A stretch of DNA of 64,000 nucleotides from Acetobacter ascendens (GTDB lineage: Bacteria > Pseudomonadota > Alphaproteobacteria > Acetobacterales > Acetobacteraceae): NCBI RefSeq assembly GCF_001766235.1, contig NZ_CP015164.1:1349501-1413500 (forward strand), read 5' to 3'. Numbering within the stretch: the first letter of the stretch is position 1; the number at the start of each line of letters is the position of its first letter. Below the pieces are notes generated by a model. That model made no database searches. It had not been told where the DNA came from and worked only from the letters and a program-made list of their open reading frames with translations. Positions 9,615-20,138 of this stretch are shown here, piece after piece. The position numbers were made by a program, and so were the translations under genes.

Positions 9615-12605
9615 TCAGGCTGAATAGCGCGCATCTGCACAAGCGCTGGCCTCGGCTTCTGCTTCCTTTAGCCCGGCCAGCAAACGCTCACGAATTTCCT
9701 CCAAACGTTTTTTATCTGTGATTTTCAGACCAAACAGGTCCTTCACATAAAAAACGTCCACTGCCCGCACGCCATAGGTGGTGATGTGGGCAGAGGCAAT
9801 TTGCAGGTTCTCACGGCTCATGGCGGCCGTTACATCATGCAGCAAGCCGGGACGATCGCGCCCATTGATTTCGATAACGGTGTAGGTGTTGGAAATTCCG
9901 TTATCTATCACCACACGCGGCGGAACATGAATGGCCCGCATACGCATGGGCATATGCCCAAATCCGGCTCGGGCAATTTCTTCACTAATATCAATATGGC
10001 CGCTTAACCCCTGTTCGATCAGAGATGCCAGACGGGCAAGCTTGTGCGTTTCTTCATACGCTTGGCCAGAAGTATCCTGAATCCAGAACGTATCCAACGC
10101 CATACCGTGTGTCATCGTATGGATGCGTGCATCCACAATGGAGGCCCCGGCCAGAGCCAAGGCTCCTGCTATTTTGGAAAACAGACCCGGCACGTCCACC
10201 GTGTAAATGGTCACTTCCGTAACCCCGCGCGCAGGCAGAGGCAGCACTTCTACTGTAAGCGGTGCATCATTGGCATCTGCCGCACGGATAAGCCGTGCAT
10301 GGCGGCGATGTGTCTCATAATCGAAGGAAAGCCAGTAGCCGGCGTATCCCAGCCCCAAAAAGCGTTCAATATCCTTTTGGGGAACACCTTCTTCTGTCAG
10401 AATATCGGCTGTAATTTCCTTGGCATGGCGCACACGCACATCTCGTTCTGTAGTGGCTAGGCCACCGGCCAGAACTTCTGCCACACGCACATACAATTCA
10501 CGCAGCAGCGTGGCCTTCCATGCGTTCCACACGCGGGAACTTACGGCACGCATATCCACAATGGTCAGCAGCAGCAGTAGGCGCAACCGTTCTGGAGATT
10601 GCACAATGTCTACCACATCCAGAATGGTTTTGGGATCATCAATATCGCGCTGGAACGCCGTATGGCTGAGCAACAGATGATGCAGCACCAACCAAGAAAC
10701 AGTTTCTGTTTCTTCACCGGACATACCAAGGCGCGGGCAAAGTTCAGCCGCAATTTCCGCCCCAATTTCAGAGTGATCCCCACCCCGCCCTTTGGCAACA
10801 TCGTGCAGCAGAACAGACATATATAATGCCCGTTTGGAATGCAGCCCCTTTACCAGTTCATAGGCAATGGGAATTTCATCCGCCATGCGGCCAGAGGCGA
10901 CTTCATCCAAAATACGCACGGCTTCTATCGTGTGTTCATCCACAGTAAATACGTGGTACGTATCAAACTGCATCTGCCCAACAATGCGCGCCCAATCAGG
11001 AATCAGGCGACCGAAAATGCCGGTTTCGTTCAGAATGTGCAGCCAGTGCGCATGCCCTGCGGGCGGATATTCTCCATAGGCGGCAGAGTAAGACAGACCA
11101 CTTTCTTCCACTACAGAAGGCACAGAAGCCGTTGCCGGGCGACGACGTGGCTTTTGCTCCACCGTAGATTCATCACCACAAAGCAGATCAAGGAAAATAC
11201 GTGCAGCTTCTGAATTATCCCGCAGGCTAGTAGCTCTACGCTCCCACCGGATAAGCTGATGCCGTGCCAATGGATGCAGCGCCAGACGGCGCACACGCGC
11301 CCAATCCAGAATCTGCATCATTTTAATGGGTTCTTGATCGAAACTTACACCACGATCAGGCAGAATCTGCCCGTCCAGCAAGGTAAATCCGGCTTGCCGC
11401 ATGGCTTCATCTGGCTTGGCTGCGTTAGCAACCGGCCCCTGAGCCTGCCGCAGCACAGCGGGTTCCAGAACATGGGTTAACCGCATGACTTCCCGGGCTG
11501 TCAGGAAGTAATGGCGCATAAAGCGCTCCACCCCATTTTGCCGCCCATGCCGGGTATACCCCATGCGTGCGCCAATAACGGGCTGCATATCAAAGGTTAG
11601 CCGCTCTTCCGCCCGCCCTGCTACGTAGTGCAAGTGCAAGCGCACCGTCCACAAAAAGTCCCAAGATCGGCGGGCACGTGCGGCTTCCTGCTCTGTTAGT
11701 AGGCCCATCCAGATAAATTCCGGGGCAAGCAGATCTTTGACATGGCGGGTGCCAAACGTGTTGCGGCACATCCAGTACAGGGTTTGCAGATCACGCAGCC
11801 CCCCGCGCCCTTCCTTTATATTGGGTTCTACCAGATATGGGCTATCACCAAACCGCCGGTGGCGTTCCAGACGTTCACGACGCTTGTCATGAATAAAACC
11901 AGCGGCACCTGCATCCACACAGGCCAGAATGTAGCGGGCCTCAAACGTGGCAAAAAGGGCTGAATCCCCAGCCAGCAAACGTGCATCCAGCAGGGCGGTG
12001 CGCACTGTGGTGTCTTTTTTAGCTTCTTCAATACATTCATTAATGGTGCGGGTGGCATGCCCCACTTTCACACCCAGATCCCACAGAAAATACAGAACGT
12101 ATTCAATAAGCGGATGCGCACGCTCTGCACTTTCCTCCGCCACCAAAAACAGCAAATCAATATCACTGAAAGGCGCCAAGAGCCCGCGTCCGTAGCCGCC
12201 TGTAGCAGCTATGGCAAAGCTGGGCAGCATACCGCTTTCTACAGTGCCTGCCCCAATAGTGGCGCGCACGGCCAGATCCACAATGGCGCGCACCATAACA
12301 TCTGTAAAAACAGCTATCTTTTTGGCTGCCCCAGCGCCTTTAAGCTCATGCCGTTCAAACCGGTTGCGTATATCCGCCTGATACCGCCCCAGATGGCGGC
12401 GGAAAATGGCAACAGCATCATCCCGTTCAGGAATAACCGCATCTTCCGGTGTTGCGTCTCTTAATTCCCGCGTCAGACACGCAGAAAGCATTTCTGGCGT
12501 TAGGGTGGCCAGCATGGTCATGTCGGACTGCTGCACTGCGGCAGGCTCTACGGAAGGGGTGGGCATGAGAGGCGAGTTCTGCTCCTGAATGGGGTCTGGC
12601 GTCAT
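9615..12605 (-). CDS. glnD: [Protein-PII] uridylyltransferase/uridylyl-removing enzyme
   Basis: A 996-residue bifunctional nitrogen sensor that uridylylates PII when glutamine is low and removes UMP when it is high. The nucleotidyltransferase motif GGYGRGLLAPFSDIDLLFL lies near residue 150. An HD phosphohydrolase domain (LLHDVAKGRGGDHSEIGAE) lies in the middle, and two ACT glutamine-sensing domains are at the C-terminus (EVTIYTVDVPGLFSKIAGAL and NGRDRPGLLHDVTAAM). It follows mutS with only 5 bases between, so the two are probably co-transcribed. Confidence 0.96.
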   Translation of the reverse strand: MTPDPIQEQNSPLMPTPSVEPAAVQQSDMTMLATLTPEMLSACLTRELRDATPEDAVIPERDDAVAIFRRHLGRYQADIRNRFERHELKGAGAAKKIAVFTDVMVRAIVDLAVRATIGAGTVESGMLPSFAIAATGGYGRGLLAPFSDIDLLFLVAEESAERAHPLIEYVLYFLWDLGVKVGHATRTINECIEEAKKDTTVRTALLDARLLAGDSALFATFEARYILACVDAGAAGFIHDKRRERLERHRRFGDSPYLVEPNIKEGRGGLRDLQTLYWMCRNTFGTRHVKDLLAPEFIWMGLLTEQEAARARRSWDFLWTVRLHLHYVAGRAEERLTFDMQPVIGARMGYTRHGRQNGVERFMRHYFLTAREVMRLTHVLEPAVLRQAQGPVANAAKPDEAMRQAGFTLLDGQILPDRGVSFDQEPIKMMQILDWARVRRLALHPLARHQLIRWERRATSLRDNSEAARIFLDLLCGDESTVEQKPRRRPATASVPSVVEESGLSYSAAYGEYPPAGHAHWLHILNETGIFGRLIPDWARIVGQMQFDTYHVFTVDEHTIEAVRILDEVASGRMADEIPIAYELVKGLHSKRALYMSVLLHDVAKGRGGDHSEIGAEIAAELCPRLGMSGEETETVSWLVLHHLLLSHTAFQRDIDDPKTILDVVDIVQSPERLRLLLLLTIVDMRAVSSRVWNAWKATLLRELYVRVAEVLAGGLATTERDVRVRHAKEITADILTEEGVPQKDIERFLGLGYAGYWLSFDYETHRRHARLIRAADANDAPLTVEVLPLPARGVTEVTIYTVDVPGLFSKIAGALALAGASIVDARIHTMTHGMALDTFWIQDTSGQAYEETHKLARLASLIEQGLSGHIDISEEIARAGFGHMPMRMRAIHVPPRVVIDNGISNTYTVIEINGRDRPGLLHDVTAAMSRENLQIASAHITTYGVRAVDVFYVKDLFGLKITDKKRLEEIRERLLAGLKEAEAEASACADARYSA

Positions 12606-12610
12606 GGTGT

Positions 12611-15265
12611 TTAGTCTGCCACCTGTGCGTGTTCTTCCTGCGCGGCTTCCTTGCGCAATTCGTACAGAAGATCCAGCGCGGCACGGGGTGTCAGGCTATC
12701 CGGGTCAATATCTAACAAACGTTTACTTATCGTATTTTGGGGCTCAGGGGGTAATGTCTTCTGCGTGTCAAACAGCGGAAGAGGTTCGGGTATTGTATTT
12801 TCAGCACGTTCCAACTCCCGCAGTAGGCGCCCGGCCCGGTCCACCACAGCGTGCGGCACACCAGCCAACCGCGCAACGTGTACACCCCAGCTTTTTTTGG
12901 CTGATCCTGCAAGCACTTCATGCAAAAACACAATTTGCCCCCGCCATTCCCGCACTGCCATAGTATGCAAAGAAAGCCGCGGGAGTGTATCCACCAAGCG
13001 CGAAAGTTCATGGAAATGCGTTGCAAAGATTGCACGGCAGCGCACGCTTGAATGCAAAGCCTCCAACACAGACCATGCAATTGCCAAACCATCCAACGTG
13101 GCTGTGCCACGCCCGATCTCATCCACCACAACAAGAGAACGCGGGCCAGCCTGATTAAGAATGGCGGCTGTTTCCGTCATTTCCACCATAAAGGTGGAAC
13201 GTCCACGCGCCAGATCATCCGAAGCACCTACGCGGGAGAAAAGCTGATCCACCACCCCGATTCGCACCCGATCAGCCGGAACGGGAAACCCCCCTTGTGC
13301 CAGAATAACAGCCAGTGCTGTTTGGCGCAGATAGGTGGATTTACCGGCCATGTTCGGGCCCGTTAGCAGCATAACGCGCTGTTGCGGTGCCAGATCACAC
13401 GTATTTGGCGTAAAACGCGTGCCCGCTGGTAAGGCGGCTTCCACCACCGGGTGGCGGCATCCTTCCAGCGCAAAGGCAAAATCTTCTGTCACCTCTGGGC
13501 GGCACCACGTACCATTCCCTGCCAGATCTGCGCAGGATTGCAAAACATCCAGCACAGCCAATGCCTGCGCCAAAACCGGCATGCTGCGTTCGGCCAGAAC
13601 CTGTTCTACCAGTGCGCCGAACAATTCTTTTTCACACTGCGCTGCTTTTTCTGCGGCCTCGGTTATGCGGGCATCCAGTGTTGAGAGTTCTTCTGTAGCA
13701 AAACGCGCATTGCTGGCCGTGCCCTGCCGCAAGATAAGCTCTGGCTTGTCCTTAAGCTTGGCACTAGCTGCTACGGGCACATCCATCACATAGCCAAGCT
13801 GTGCGTGATGGCGAATTTTAAGACTGTTCAGCCCATAATGTGCGGCATATTTGGCCTGCAAGCCTGCTATCAGGCGGCGTGAATCATCCCGCAATCCACG
13901 GTATTCATCCAGCTTGGCATCATAGCCCTGCGCAATAACGCCGCCATCATCCAGCCGAGCCGGAAGGTTTTCTGCCAACGCACGCGCAAGTTCAGCCTCC
14001 AGCACCTGCCCTCCGCCCAACCGCGTAACCGCTTGATGTAACGCCGGAGGTAATGAGGCATTAGAGGCCGTAAGAATACGCGCGGCCTCCCGCGCCACCA
14101 TAAGGCCATCACGCATAGCGGCCAGATCTCGCGGTTGCCCGCGCCCAAGGGACAACCGGCCGAGTGCGCGTGCAATATCTGGTGCTTTTTTAAGTGTTCC
14201 GCGCAACGCCTCCCGCCGCACAGCATCTTCCTTTAGCCACCACCACCCCGCTTGTCGGGCGGCAATCTGGCCTGCATGTGTAAGCGGGGCTGCCAACCAT
14301 TCTGCCAGCATACGCGCACCAGCCGCACTGACCGTACGGTTTACGGCGGAAAATAGCGTGTGCTCATCCCCTCCGTCCCGCGCGCGCAAGATATCCAGAC
14401 TGGCGCGTGTGGCCGGATCTATGCCCAGAATGCCGCTTTCATTTTGTGGAACTGGATGCGCCAGACGCGGCAACTTACCAGCTTGGCTGCGCTGAACGTA
14501 TTCCACCGCCATGGCAGCAGCTACGCTTTCTTCATCCGTAAAGGTGCCAAAGGCTTCTATGCTGGCTACATCAAAAGCACTAGCCAAACGCTGGCGCGCC
14601 GTATCTGCGCCTGACGCCACGGTTTCTGGCGCACGGCGGGCTTCGTAATCCGCTAGATTAAGCATAGCCGGTGCAAGAATTTCCGCGGGATCCAAACGGC
14701 CTAAAAGCGCGGGAAGCCCTTTGCCTGTTAGGCTTTCGGTTTCAAACAACCCGGTTGAAACATCAATCCACGCAGCACCTATAACTATATCAGCAAAGGA
14801 TGCCTCGGCTTTTTTGCCTTTTCCCTTTGTTTGTGGCGCCGTAAGCGCCAATGCGAGCAAAAGGTTAGAGCGCCCGGGCTCCAGAAGTTCATCTTCTGTT
14901 AGCGTGCCGGGGGTAATAACCCTTACAACGCCACGCGCCAAAGGCCCCTTGTTTGCTGGTCTGCCTTTGCGGGGTGTTTCTGTCTGCTCTGCCACCGCCA
15001 CCCGGAAACCGCGCCGGATCAAACGCGCAAGATAAGCTGGTGCTGCCGCCACAGGCACCCCACACATGGGAATCGGTTCTCCCGCATGTGTGCCGCGTGC
15101 TGTTAGGGCAATATCCAGCGCAGCCGCTGCAGCCGTAGCATCATCAAAAAACAGTTCGTAAAAATCGCCCATGCGAAAAAACAGCAGGGCTTCAGGATTT
15201 TCGGCCTTGAGGGTGAACCACTGCGCCATTGCTGGCGTAGCACCTTTGGAGGAAATGCGTGTCAT
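12611..15265 (-). CDS. mutS: DNA mismatch repair protein MutS
   Basis: 884 residues. It recognises mismatches and recruits MutL. The mismatch-reading motif FFRMGDFYELF lies near residue 35. The ATPase carries Walker A GPNMAGKST, the GASDDLARGRSTFMVEM loop, Walker B VVVDEIGRGT and the ATHFHEL motif. The C-terminal helix-turn-helix and dimerisation region is intact. It heads a mutS-glnD pair, an arrangement I regard as typical of this family of organisms. Confidence 0.97.
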   Translation of the reverse strand: MTRISSKGATPAMAQWFTLKAENPEALLFFRMGDFYELFFDDATAAAAALDIALTARGTHAGEPIPMCGVPVAAAPAYLARLIRRGFRVAVAEQTETPRKGRPANKGPLARGVVRVITPGTLTEDELLEPGRSNLLLALALTAPQTKGKGKKAEASFADIVIGAAWIDVSTGLFETESLTGKGLPALLGRLDPAEILAPAMLNLADYEARRAPETVASGADTARQRLASAFDVASIEAFGTFTDEESVAAAMAVEYVQRSQAGKLPRLAHPVPQNESGILGIDPATRASLDILRARDGGDEHTLFSAVNRTVSAAGARMLAEWLAAPLTHAGQIAARQAGWWWLKEDAVRREALRGTLKKAPDIARALGRLSLGRGQPRDLAAMRDGLMVAREAARILTASNASLPPALHQAVTRLGGGQVLEAELARALAENLPARLDDGGVIAQGYDAKLDEYRGLRDDSRRLIAGLQAKYAAHYGLNSLKIRHHAQLGYVMDVPVAASAKLKDKPELILRQGTASNARFATEELSTLDARITEAAEKAAQCEKELFGALVEQVLAERSMPVLAQALAVLDVLQSCADLAGNGTWCRPEVTEDFAFALEGCRHPVVEAALPAGTRFTPNTCDLAPQQRVMLLTGPNMAGKSTYLRQTALAVILAQGGFPVPADRVRIGVVDQLFSRVGASDDLARGRSTFMVEMTETAAILNQAGPRSLVVVDEIGRGTATLDGLAIAWSVLEALHSSVRCRAIFATHFHELSRLVDTLPRLSLHTMAVREWRGQIVFLHEVLAGSAKKSWGVHVARLAGVPHAVVDRAGRLLRELERAENTIPEPLPLFDTQKTLPPEPQNTISKRLLDIDPDSLTPRAALDLLYELRKEAAQEEHAQVAD

Positions 15266-15305
15266 GCCGCTATCATAAAGTGCTCACACACAGCGGCAAC
15301 AACCT

Positions 15306-17183
15306 TTAAGGCACCATATCCGTGCGTTTTTCAGCCATCTTCTGCAAAATCTGCAGAACGGTTACGATACAGGGCTGCCACGGGGCATCACCCTCACCTG
15401 CCTGTGGCTGACGAATAACCCTAACGGAAGGATACCACAGGCTATGCACCTCTCCATCGGGCTGCGTAATGGTAGACCCTTCAGCCCAGCGCCAATCCCC
15501 ACCAAAGCGATCAAGCAGCAACACCGGCAGGCCTAGCAGACCGCCCAAATGCGCTATCATGGTGTCTACAGTTATCACCACATCCAGCCCTGCCATAACA
15601 CGGGATGTTTTCAACACATCACCTTGCGGTAATTCCGCCATTGGGAACAGGAACTGTTGCGCTTCCTCATTATTTTTTTGAAGCGACTGAAACTCAACAG
15701 TATTCAGCCGCCCCAATGGTGCGAGCATCTGCGGATTAATCGAACGCCTGCGATCAAACTGATACGTTGAGCTACCTGCCCAACACAGCCCAACATTCAA
15801 AGCGGCTTTCTTGTTAGATGCAGATTTTTGAATACCTGCAATATCAGGCTGCCATGCAAACGGCGCTTCCATACCCAATACATCTGGCAAACTCATAAGG
15901 CCACAAGCTGCTACGGCTTTTGGCACATGCTGGCTTGTGCATATTGTGACATGTGGCAGGCGTGCCAGATCCATCTGTTGCACAAAACTGCGTATGCTTT
16001 GCGGCACATACAGCAAAACCGGAACACGCTGAGCCGCTGGAACAACATAACGTAGAAACTGCAACACATCGCCCAATCCCTGCTCTGCGTAGAGCAGCAC
16101 GGGTTTTTCCTGTGGAGCACCATCCCACTGAGGCAACCCAGCGGCACAAGCCGGAGGGGCAACAAGGAGCTGGCGTGCTTCAAACAGTTCCCAACCCTTA
16201 GCAAAGCGGCCTTCGGCCAAATACAACACGCCACGGTTCATACGTGCTCGGGCGGCATCCGTGCTGTTACCGGCCTGTTTTTCTACCTTGCAAAACAATG
16301 CTTCCGCCTGCCTTCTTTCGCCCAGATCAGCAAAAACCGTGGCGTAATTGAGCATCAAACGGGCATCATTCTGCTGTAGTACACATGCTGCTTGCAATTC
16401 CTGTGCAGCTTCTTGCAAGCGGCCCAGCGCCATCTGCACTAACCCCAGATTACTACGTGTTTCTGCTGCTTTGGGCTCTAGCTGCGCAGACTTTGCCAGA
16501 ACGTCTCGGGCCTCCTCATAACTACGCGTGGCAAACAACGCCGCTCCATGATTAGCCAGAGCAGGTGCAGATGTTGGCAGTTTGGCTGCCACAACCCGAA
16601 AATAAGGTTCGGCTTCTGCCGCCTTGCCTGCTCCGTGCAGGATCATGCCGTGCAGATTTTGTGCAAACAGGTTTTGTGTATCCAACTGCAAGGCCTTGCC
16701 GGAAACCTCTATCGCTTTTTCCAACAGCCCATGACGCGACAAAAAAGCAGCCAACGCCAAATGCCGTTCCTGCTCCAATGGCCTTAACCTTATAGCCGTG
16801 CGCAAAGCACGTTCAGCCTCGGCAATGCGCTGCTGTGCTTCCAAAACAGAGGCCATGGCATCATGCGCGCGTGGGTCTCTTGGTGATTCTAGAATGGCTA
16901 CATGAATGGCCGCTCGCGCTGCCTCCACCTGCCCCTCCGCCAACAAAGCCAAACCTAACGTAATATGAAAATGCGGTTCTGCCTGTAACTGCACAGCCTT
17001 GGCAGCCAAGGCCACTGCGGCACGGTTATCTCCTCCCGCGCGCGCTACACAGGCTAGGCCATGCAGTGCGCCAGCATGGTACGGATTCTGCTGCAAACAG
17101 TTTTGCAGAACACGTAACGCCTGCTCCGCATTGCCCTGCGCCAACAATACCAGTGCAGATTCCACCTGCGTATCCATCTGCAT
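15306..17183 (-). CDS. TPR-repeat protein with GT9-like C-terminal domain
   Basis: The N-terminal two thirds are tandem tetratricopeptide repeats with alternating small and aromatic residues, for example NPYHAGALHGLACVARAGGD. The C-terminal third has the nucleotide-sugar-binding pattern of family 9-like glycosyltransferase domains: LLYAEQGLGDVLQFLRYV, NVGLCWAGSSTYQFDRRRS and VDTMIAHLGGLLGLP. Such proteins are usually linked to cell-surface glycans or glycoprotein modification; the acceptor is unknown. The frame is open to 17270, overlapping the divergent neighbour's start. The ATG at 17183 has AAGGAG at a workable distance and was chosen. Confidence 0.82.
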   Translation of the reverse strand: MQMDTQVESALVLLAQGNAEQALRVLQNCLQQNPYHAGALHGLACVARAGGDNRAAVALAAKAVQLQAEPHFHITLGLALLAEGQVEAARAAIHVAILESPRDPRAHDAMASVLEAQQRIAEAERALRTAIRLRPLEQERHLALAAFLSRHGLLEKAIEVSGKALQLDTQNLFAQNLHGMILHGAGKAAEAEPYFRVVAAKLPTSAPALANHGAALFATRSYEEARDVLAKSAQLEPKAAETRSNLGLVQMALGRLQEAAQELQAACVLQQNDARLMLNYATVFADLGERRQAEALFCKVEKQAGNSTDAARARMNRGVLYLAEGRFAKGWELFEARQLLVAPPACAAGLPQWDGAPQEKPVLLYAEQGLGDVLQFLRYVVPAAQRVPVLLYVPQSIRSFVQQMDLARLPHVTICTSQHVPKAVAACGLMSLPDVLGMEAPFAWQPDIAGIQKSASNKKAALNVGLCWAGSSTYQFDRRRSINPQMLAPLGRLNTVEFQSLQKNNEEAQQFLFPMAELPQGDVLKTSRVMAGLDVVITVDTMIAHLGGLLGLPVLLLDRFGGDWRWAEGSTITQPDGEVHSLWYPSVRVIRQPQAGEGDAPWQPCIVTVLQILQKMAEKRTDMVP

Positions 17184-17268
17184 GGGTATAACTGGCTCCT
17201 TATTTGTAATCTGATATGCCTCACAAAGTGCATTCCGTGCGCGGCGTGTATGCTTTACCATATGCACC

Positions 17269-18774
17269 ATGAATAAAGCCTATCTTTCCCTTGAACGCCA
17301 CTTTGCCCGCCTTTCCTCCCTAAATGATGCCATTGGCATACTCTGCTGGGATAAGGAGGTGATCATGCCCTCCGGTGCGGCAGAACGCCGGGCAGAAAAT
17401 CTGGCCATGCTGGAAGGCCTGAGCCACGAAATTCTAACAGCCCCAGTTGTTGCAGAACTTCTGGAACAGGCAGAACCGGGTGATGATATCTGGCGCCGTG
17501 CCAATCTGGAAGAAATGCGCCGCCTGCATGCCCATGCTACGGCCCTCCCCGGAGAACTAGTAGAAGCCAGCACGCAGGCCACGGCCCGATGCGAAATGGT
17601 ATGGCGCACCGCGCGCGAGAATGGTGATTTTGCAGCCATTCTGCCCACACTCTCCGAAGTGCTGCGCCTCACGCGTGAAGTTGCGGTTGCTACAGGGGCA
17701 AAGCTAGGCCTTTCCCCCTACGATGCGCTGTTGGACACGTTTGACCCCGGCACCCGGCAAACAGACATAGACCCGGTTTTTACACAGCTTGCTGCAGGCC
17801 TACCTGAACTGATTGGCACAGTTCTGGAAAAACAGAACAGCCTGCCCGCCGCGACACCACTGCCCGGACCATTTTCCGTGCCGCAGCAGGAAGCGCTAGG
17901 CCGCCAGCTTATGCAGCAGCTTGGGTTTGATGTGACACGCGGACGGCTGGATGTCAGCACGCACCCGTTCTGCGGTGGAGCAACGCATGATGTGCGGCTA
18001 ACCACACGTTATGATGAAAGTGATTTCATTCCCGCCATGATGGGCGTGCTGCATGAAACAGGCCACGCCCTGTATGATATGGGCCTGCCAGAAACATGGC
18101 TCTCCCAACCTGTCGGGCAGGCTGGCGGCATGACGCTGCATGAAAGCCAATCCCTGCTGATGGAAATGCAGGTGTGCCGCTCCAATGCTTTTGCTGGCTG
18201 GCTAGTCCCCAAACTTCAGGCAGCTTTTGATGTGCCCGCAGGCACTGCTGGCTGGGATGCTCAGAACATTCATCGCCTTCTCACCCACGTACAACCCGGC
18301 TTTATTCGGGTTGATGCTGATGAAGTCACTTATCCGGCCCATATTTTAGTGCGTTATGAACTGGAAAAAGCACTGATTTCCGGTGATTTGCCTCTGGCTG
18401 ATCTGCCTGCTGCATTTAATGAGCGCATCCACGCGCTTCTGGGCCTGCATGTGCCGGATGATGGACGCGGCTGCTTGCAGGATATTCACTGGCCGGAGGG
18501 GCTGTTCGGTTACTTCCCGTGCTACACTCTTGGCGCCTTAACAGCAGCGCAACTGCGAGAAGCCGCTTGCAAACAGTTACCACAGATTATGCCTGCCATT
18601 GCAAAAGGTGATTTTACGCCACTATTGGGTTGGTTGCGTGAAAACGTACATGGCCGTGCACGCAGCGCCTCCATGCCGCAAATTGTGCAAGACGCCACAG
18701 GACGCAAGCTGGATGCCTCCACCTATCTGGCCCATATCCACCGGCGTTATGTGGAACGCGCGGAAGACGCATAA
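17269..18774 (+). CDS. Metallocarboxypeptidase, M32 (carboxypeptidase Taq) family
   Basis: 501 residues, the normal size. The zinc motif HETGH (GVLHETGHALYDMGLP) lies near residue 265, followed by the conserved downstream glutamate in the LHESQSLLMEMQ helix. Other family blocks are GTRQTDIDP, THPFCGG and DDGRGCLQDIHW. The enzyme removes C-terminal residues from peptides in the cytoplasm. It is divergent from the TPR gene, with start codons almost back to back once the longer TPR frame is considered. A stem-loop at 18783-18819 follows its stop codon. Confidence 0.95.
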   Translation: MNKAYLSLERHFARLSSLNDAIGILCWDKEVIMPSGAAERRAENLAMLEGLSHEILTAPVVAELLEQAEPGDDIWRRANLEEMRRLHAHATALPGELVEASTQATARCEMVWRTARENGDFAAILPTLSEVLRLTREVAVATGAKLGLSPYDALLDTFDPGTRQTDIDPVFTQLAAGLPELIGTVLEKQNSLPAATPLPGPFSVPQQEALGRQLMQQLGFDVTRGRLDVSTHPFCGGATHDVRLTTRYDESDFIPAMMGVLHETGHALYDMGLPETWLSQPVGQAGGMTLHESQSLLMEMQVCRSNAFAGWLVPKLQAAFDVPAGTAGWDAQNIHRLLTHVQPGFIRVDADEVTYPAHILVRYELEKALISGDLPLADLPAAFNERIHALLGLHVPDDGRGCLQDIHWPEGLFGYFPCYTLGALTAAQLREAACKQLPQIMPAIAKGDFTPLLGWLRENVHGRARSASMPQIVQDATGRKLDASTYLAHIHRRYVERAEDA

Positions 18775-18782
18775 TCGCAAAC

Positions 18783-18819
18783 GCCCCTCTTGCTTCACAA
18801 CTGAATGTGGCAGAGGGGC
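18783..18819 (+). terminator. Stem-loop after M32 carboxypeptidase
   Basis: GCCCCTCT(T)GC and GC-AGAGGGGC pair across a 16-base loop just after the stop codon. No T-run follows, so this may be a weak or factor-assisted terminator. Confidence 0.45.
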
Positions 18820-18920
18820 AGCCGCCCCGCACAGAACGCGTTTGCACAAACGCCGTGCAGACCCGAAACTGCCGCATTCATTTTTCACCCGTTTGCAAGA
18901 TTTCTGACCGGACGCCCCTG

Positions 18921-20072
18921 ATGAAGCATTCTTTCCTGCGTTCTGTTCTGCCGCGCCGCACGGTTTGCCGTGTTATGCTGGCGGCTGCCCTGTTCTCTCC
19001 TTTTATGGGGCACCCTGCATGGGCTGTGCATATGCCTAAAGTGCCGGAACTTCCTGCTTCCGCACTGGTGCCCTTCATGCAGTCCAATCAGCAGATATGG
19101 GATGCCATTTTACCCTTGCCGGATGGCCGAATGTTGCTGGAAGCCCCTGCATGGGTTGGCAATACTGGCCCGCAGTTATGGGTGCGGCAGACAGATGGCA
19201 ACCTTGCCCCATACCCTGATGCTGACTGGAACAACCGTGAGGCAGCAAACGATACCCATTTTGTAGCTCTTGCAGGCATGACACGCACCGCAGATGGCAG
19301 CATCTGGGTGCTGGATAGCGGCGTGCCAAACCGAGAAAAACCACCTGTTGCGGCCCCGCGCCTGATCCAGATTGATCCAACCACCAACACAGTTACCCAT
19401 ATTGTGCCAGTAGAAGCCAATCTGCTGCACCAAGGCAGTATTCTTTCCGGCATTGCCGTGCATGGTTCTACAGCTTATGTGCCAGATTCTGGTGTAGCGG
19501 GACTGTTACTTATTGATATTCCATCGGCATCCGGGCGGCGTTTTCTGGACCATCACCCGGCCCTTACTGCCACCAAACCCATCCAGACCCCTACAGGCCC
19601 GCTTTTGAATGCGAATGGTCAGGCCATTGCCGTAGATACCAGCATGATTGCCGTAAGCCCGGATGGCACATGGATTGTTATGCAACCGCCTGCAGGTTTT
19701 CTGTATCGTGTGTCCACCTCCTTATTCACGGACCCGGACGTTACTCCGGCAGCATTTGAGGAAGGCGTGACACAGTGGTATAAAACCCCCGCATTGGGCG
19801 GCCTGACCATTGATAATGAGGGCACGCTTTATTGGTCTGATATCACCACAGGCAGCATCCTCAGCTACACAGTTGGGCGCATTCCGCGCCGATTGGTTAC
19901 GGATGAACGCCTGAAATGGCCCACCACCCCCGGTCTGGATGGGCATGGGCATTTGTATGTAGCGGCTAGTCAGCTTGATCACAGCGTGGGTTTTGGGGCA
20001 GCCTCGCCTTCTATTTCATGGCCTATTACGGTGTATCAGCTTACGCTACCTACAACGCCTCCACCGCAATAA
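18921..20072 (+). CDS. Secreted Yellow/MRJP-type beta-propeller protein
   Basis: An exported protein with a cleavable signal (MKHSFLRSVLPRR, a hydrophobic stretch and a PAWA-type cleavage site) followed by six-bladed propeller repeats. Motifs typical of the major royal jelly/Yellow family are MTRTADGSIWVLDSG, RLIQIDPTTN, GIAVHGSTAYVPDSG, LGGLTIDNEGTLYWSDI and GLDGHGHLYVAASQ. Bacterial members have been compared with dopachrome-converting enzymes and SMP-30 lactonases, but substrates are mostly unknown. The frame is open from 18807; the ATG at 18921 places the signal peptide at the N-terminus. Confidence 0.82.
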   Translation: MKHSFLRSVLPRRTVCRVMLAAALFSPFMGHPAWAVHMPKVPELPASALVPFMQSNQQIWDAILPLPDGRMLLEAPAWVGNTGPQLWVRQTDGNLAPYPDADWNNREAANDTHFVALAGMTRTADGSIWVLDSGVPNREKPPVAAPRLIQIDPTTNTVTHIVPVEANLLHQGSILSGIAVHGSTAYVPDSGVAGLLLIDIPSASGRRFLDHHPALTATKPIQTPTGPLLNANGQAIAVDTSMIAVSPDGTWIVMQPPAGFLYRVSTSLFTDPDVTPAAFEEGVTQWYKTPALGGLTIDNEGTLYWSDITTGSILSYTVGRIPRRLVTDERLKWPTTPGLDGHGHLYVAASQLDHSVGFGAASPSISWPITVYQLTLPTTPPPQ

Positions 20073-20138
20073 GGCTACAGGCTTTCTCCCTAAAAAGGAC
20101 ACTTCGCGGCGTTCGCCATTCAGGATATAAGTTTCTCC

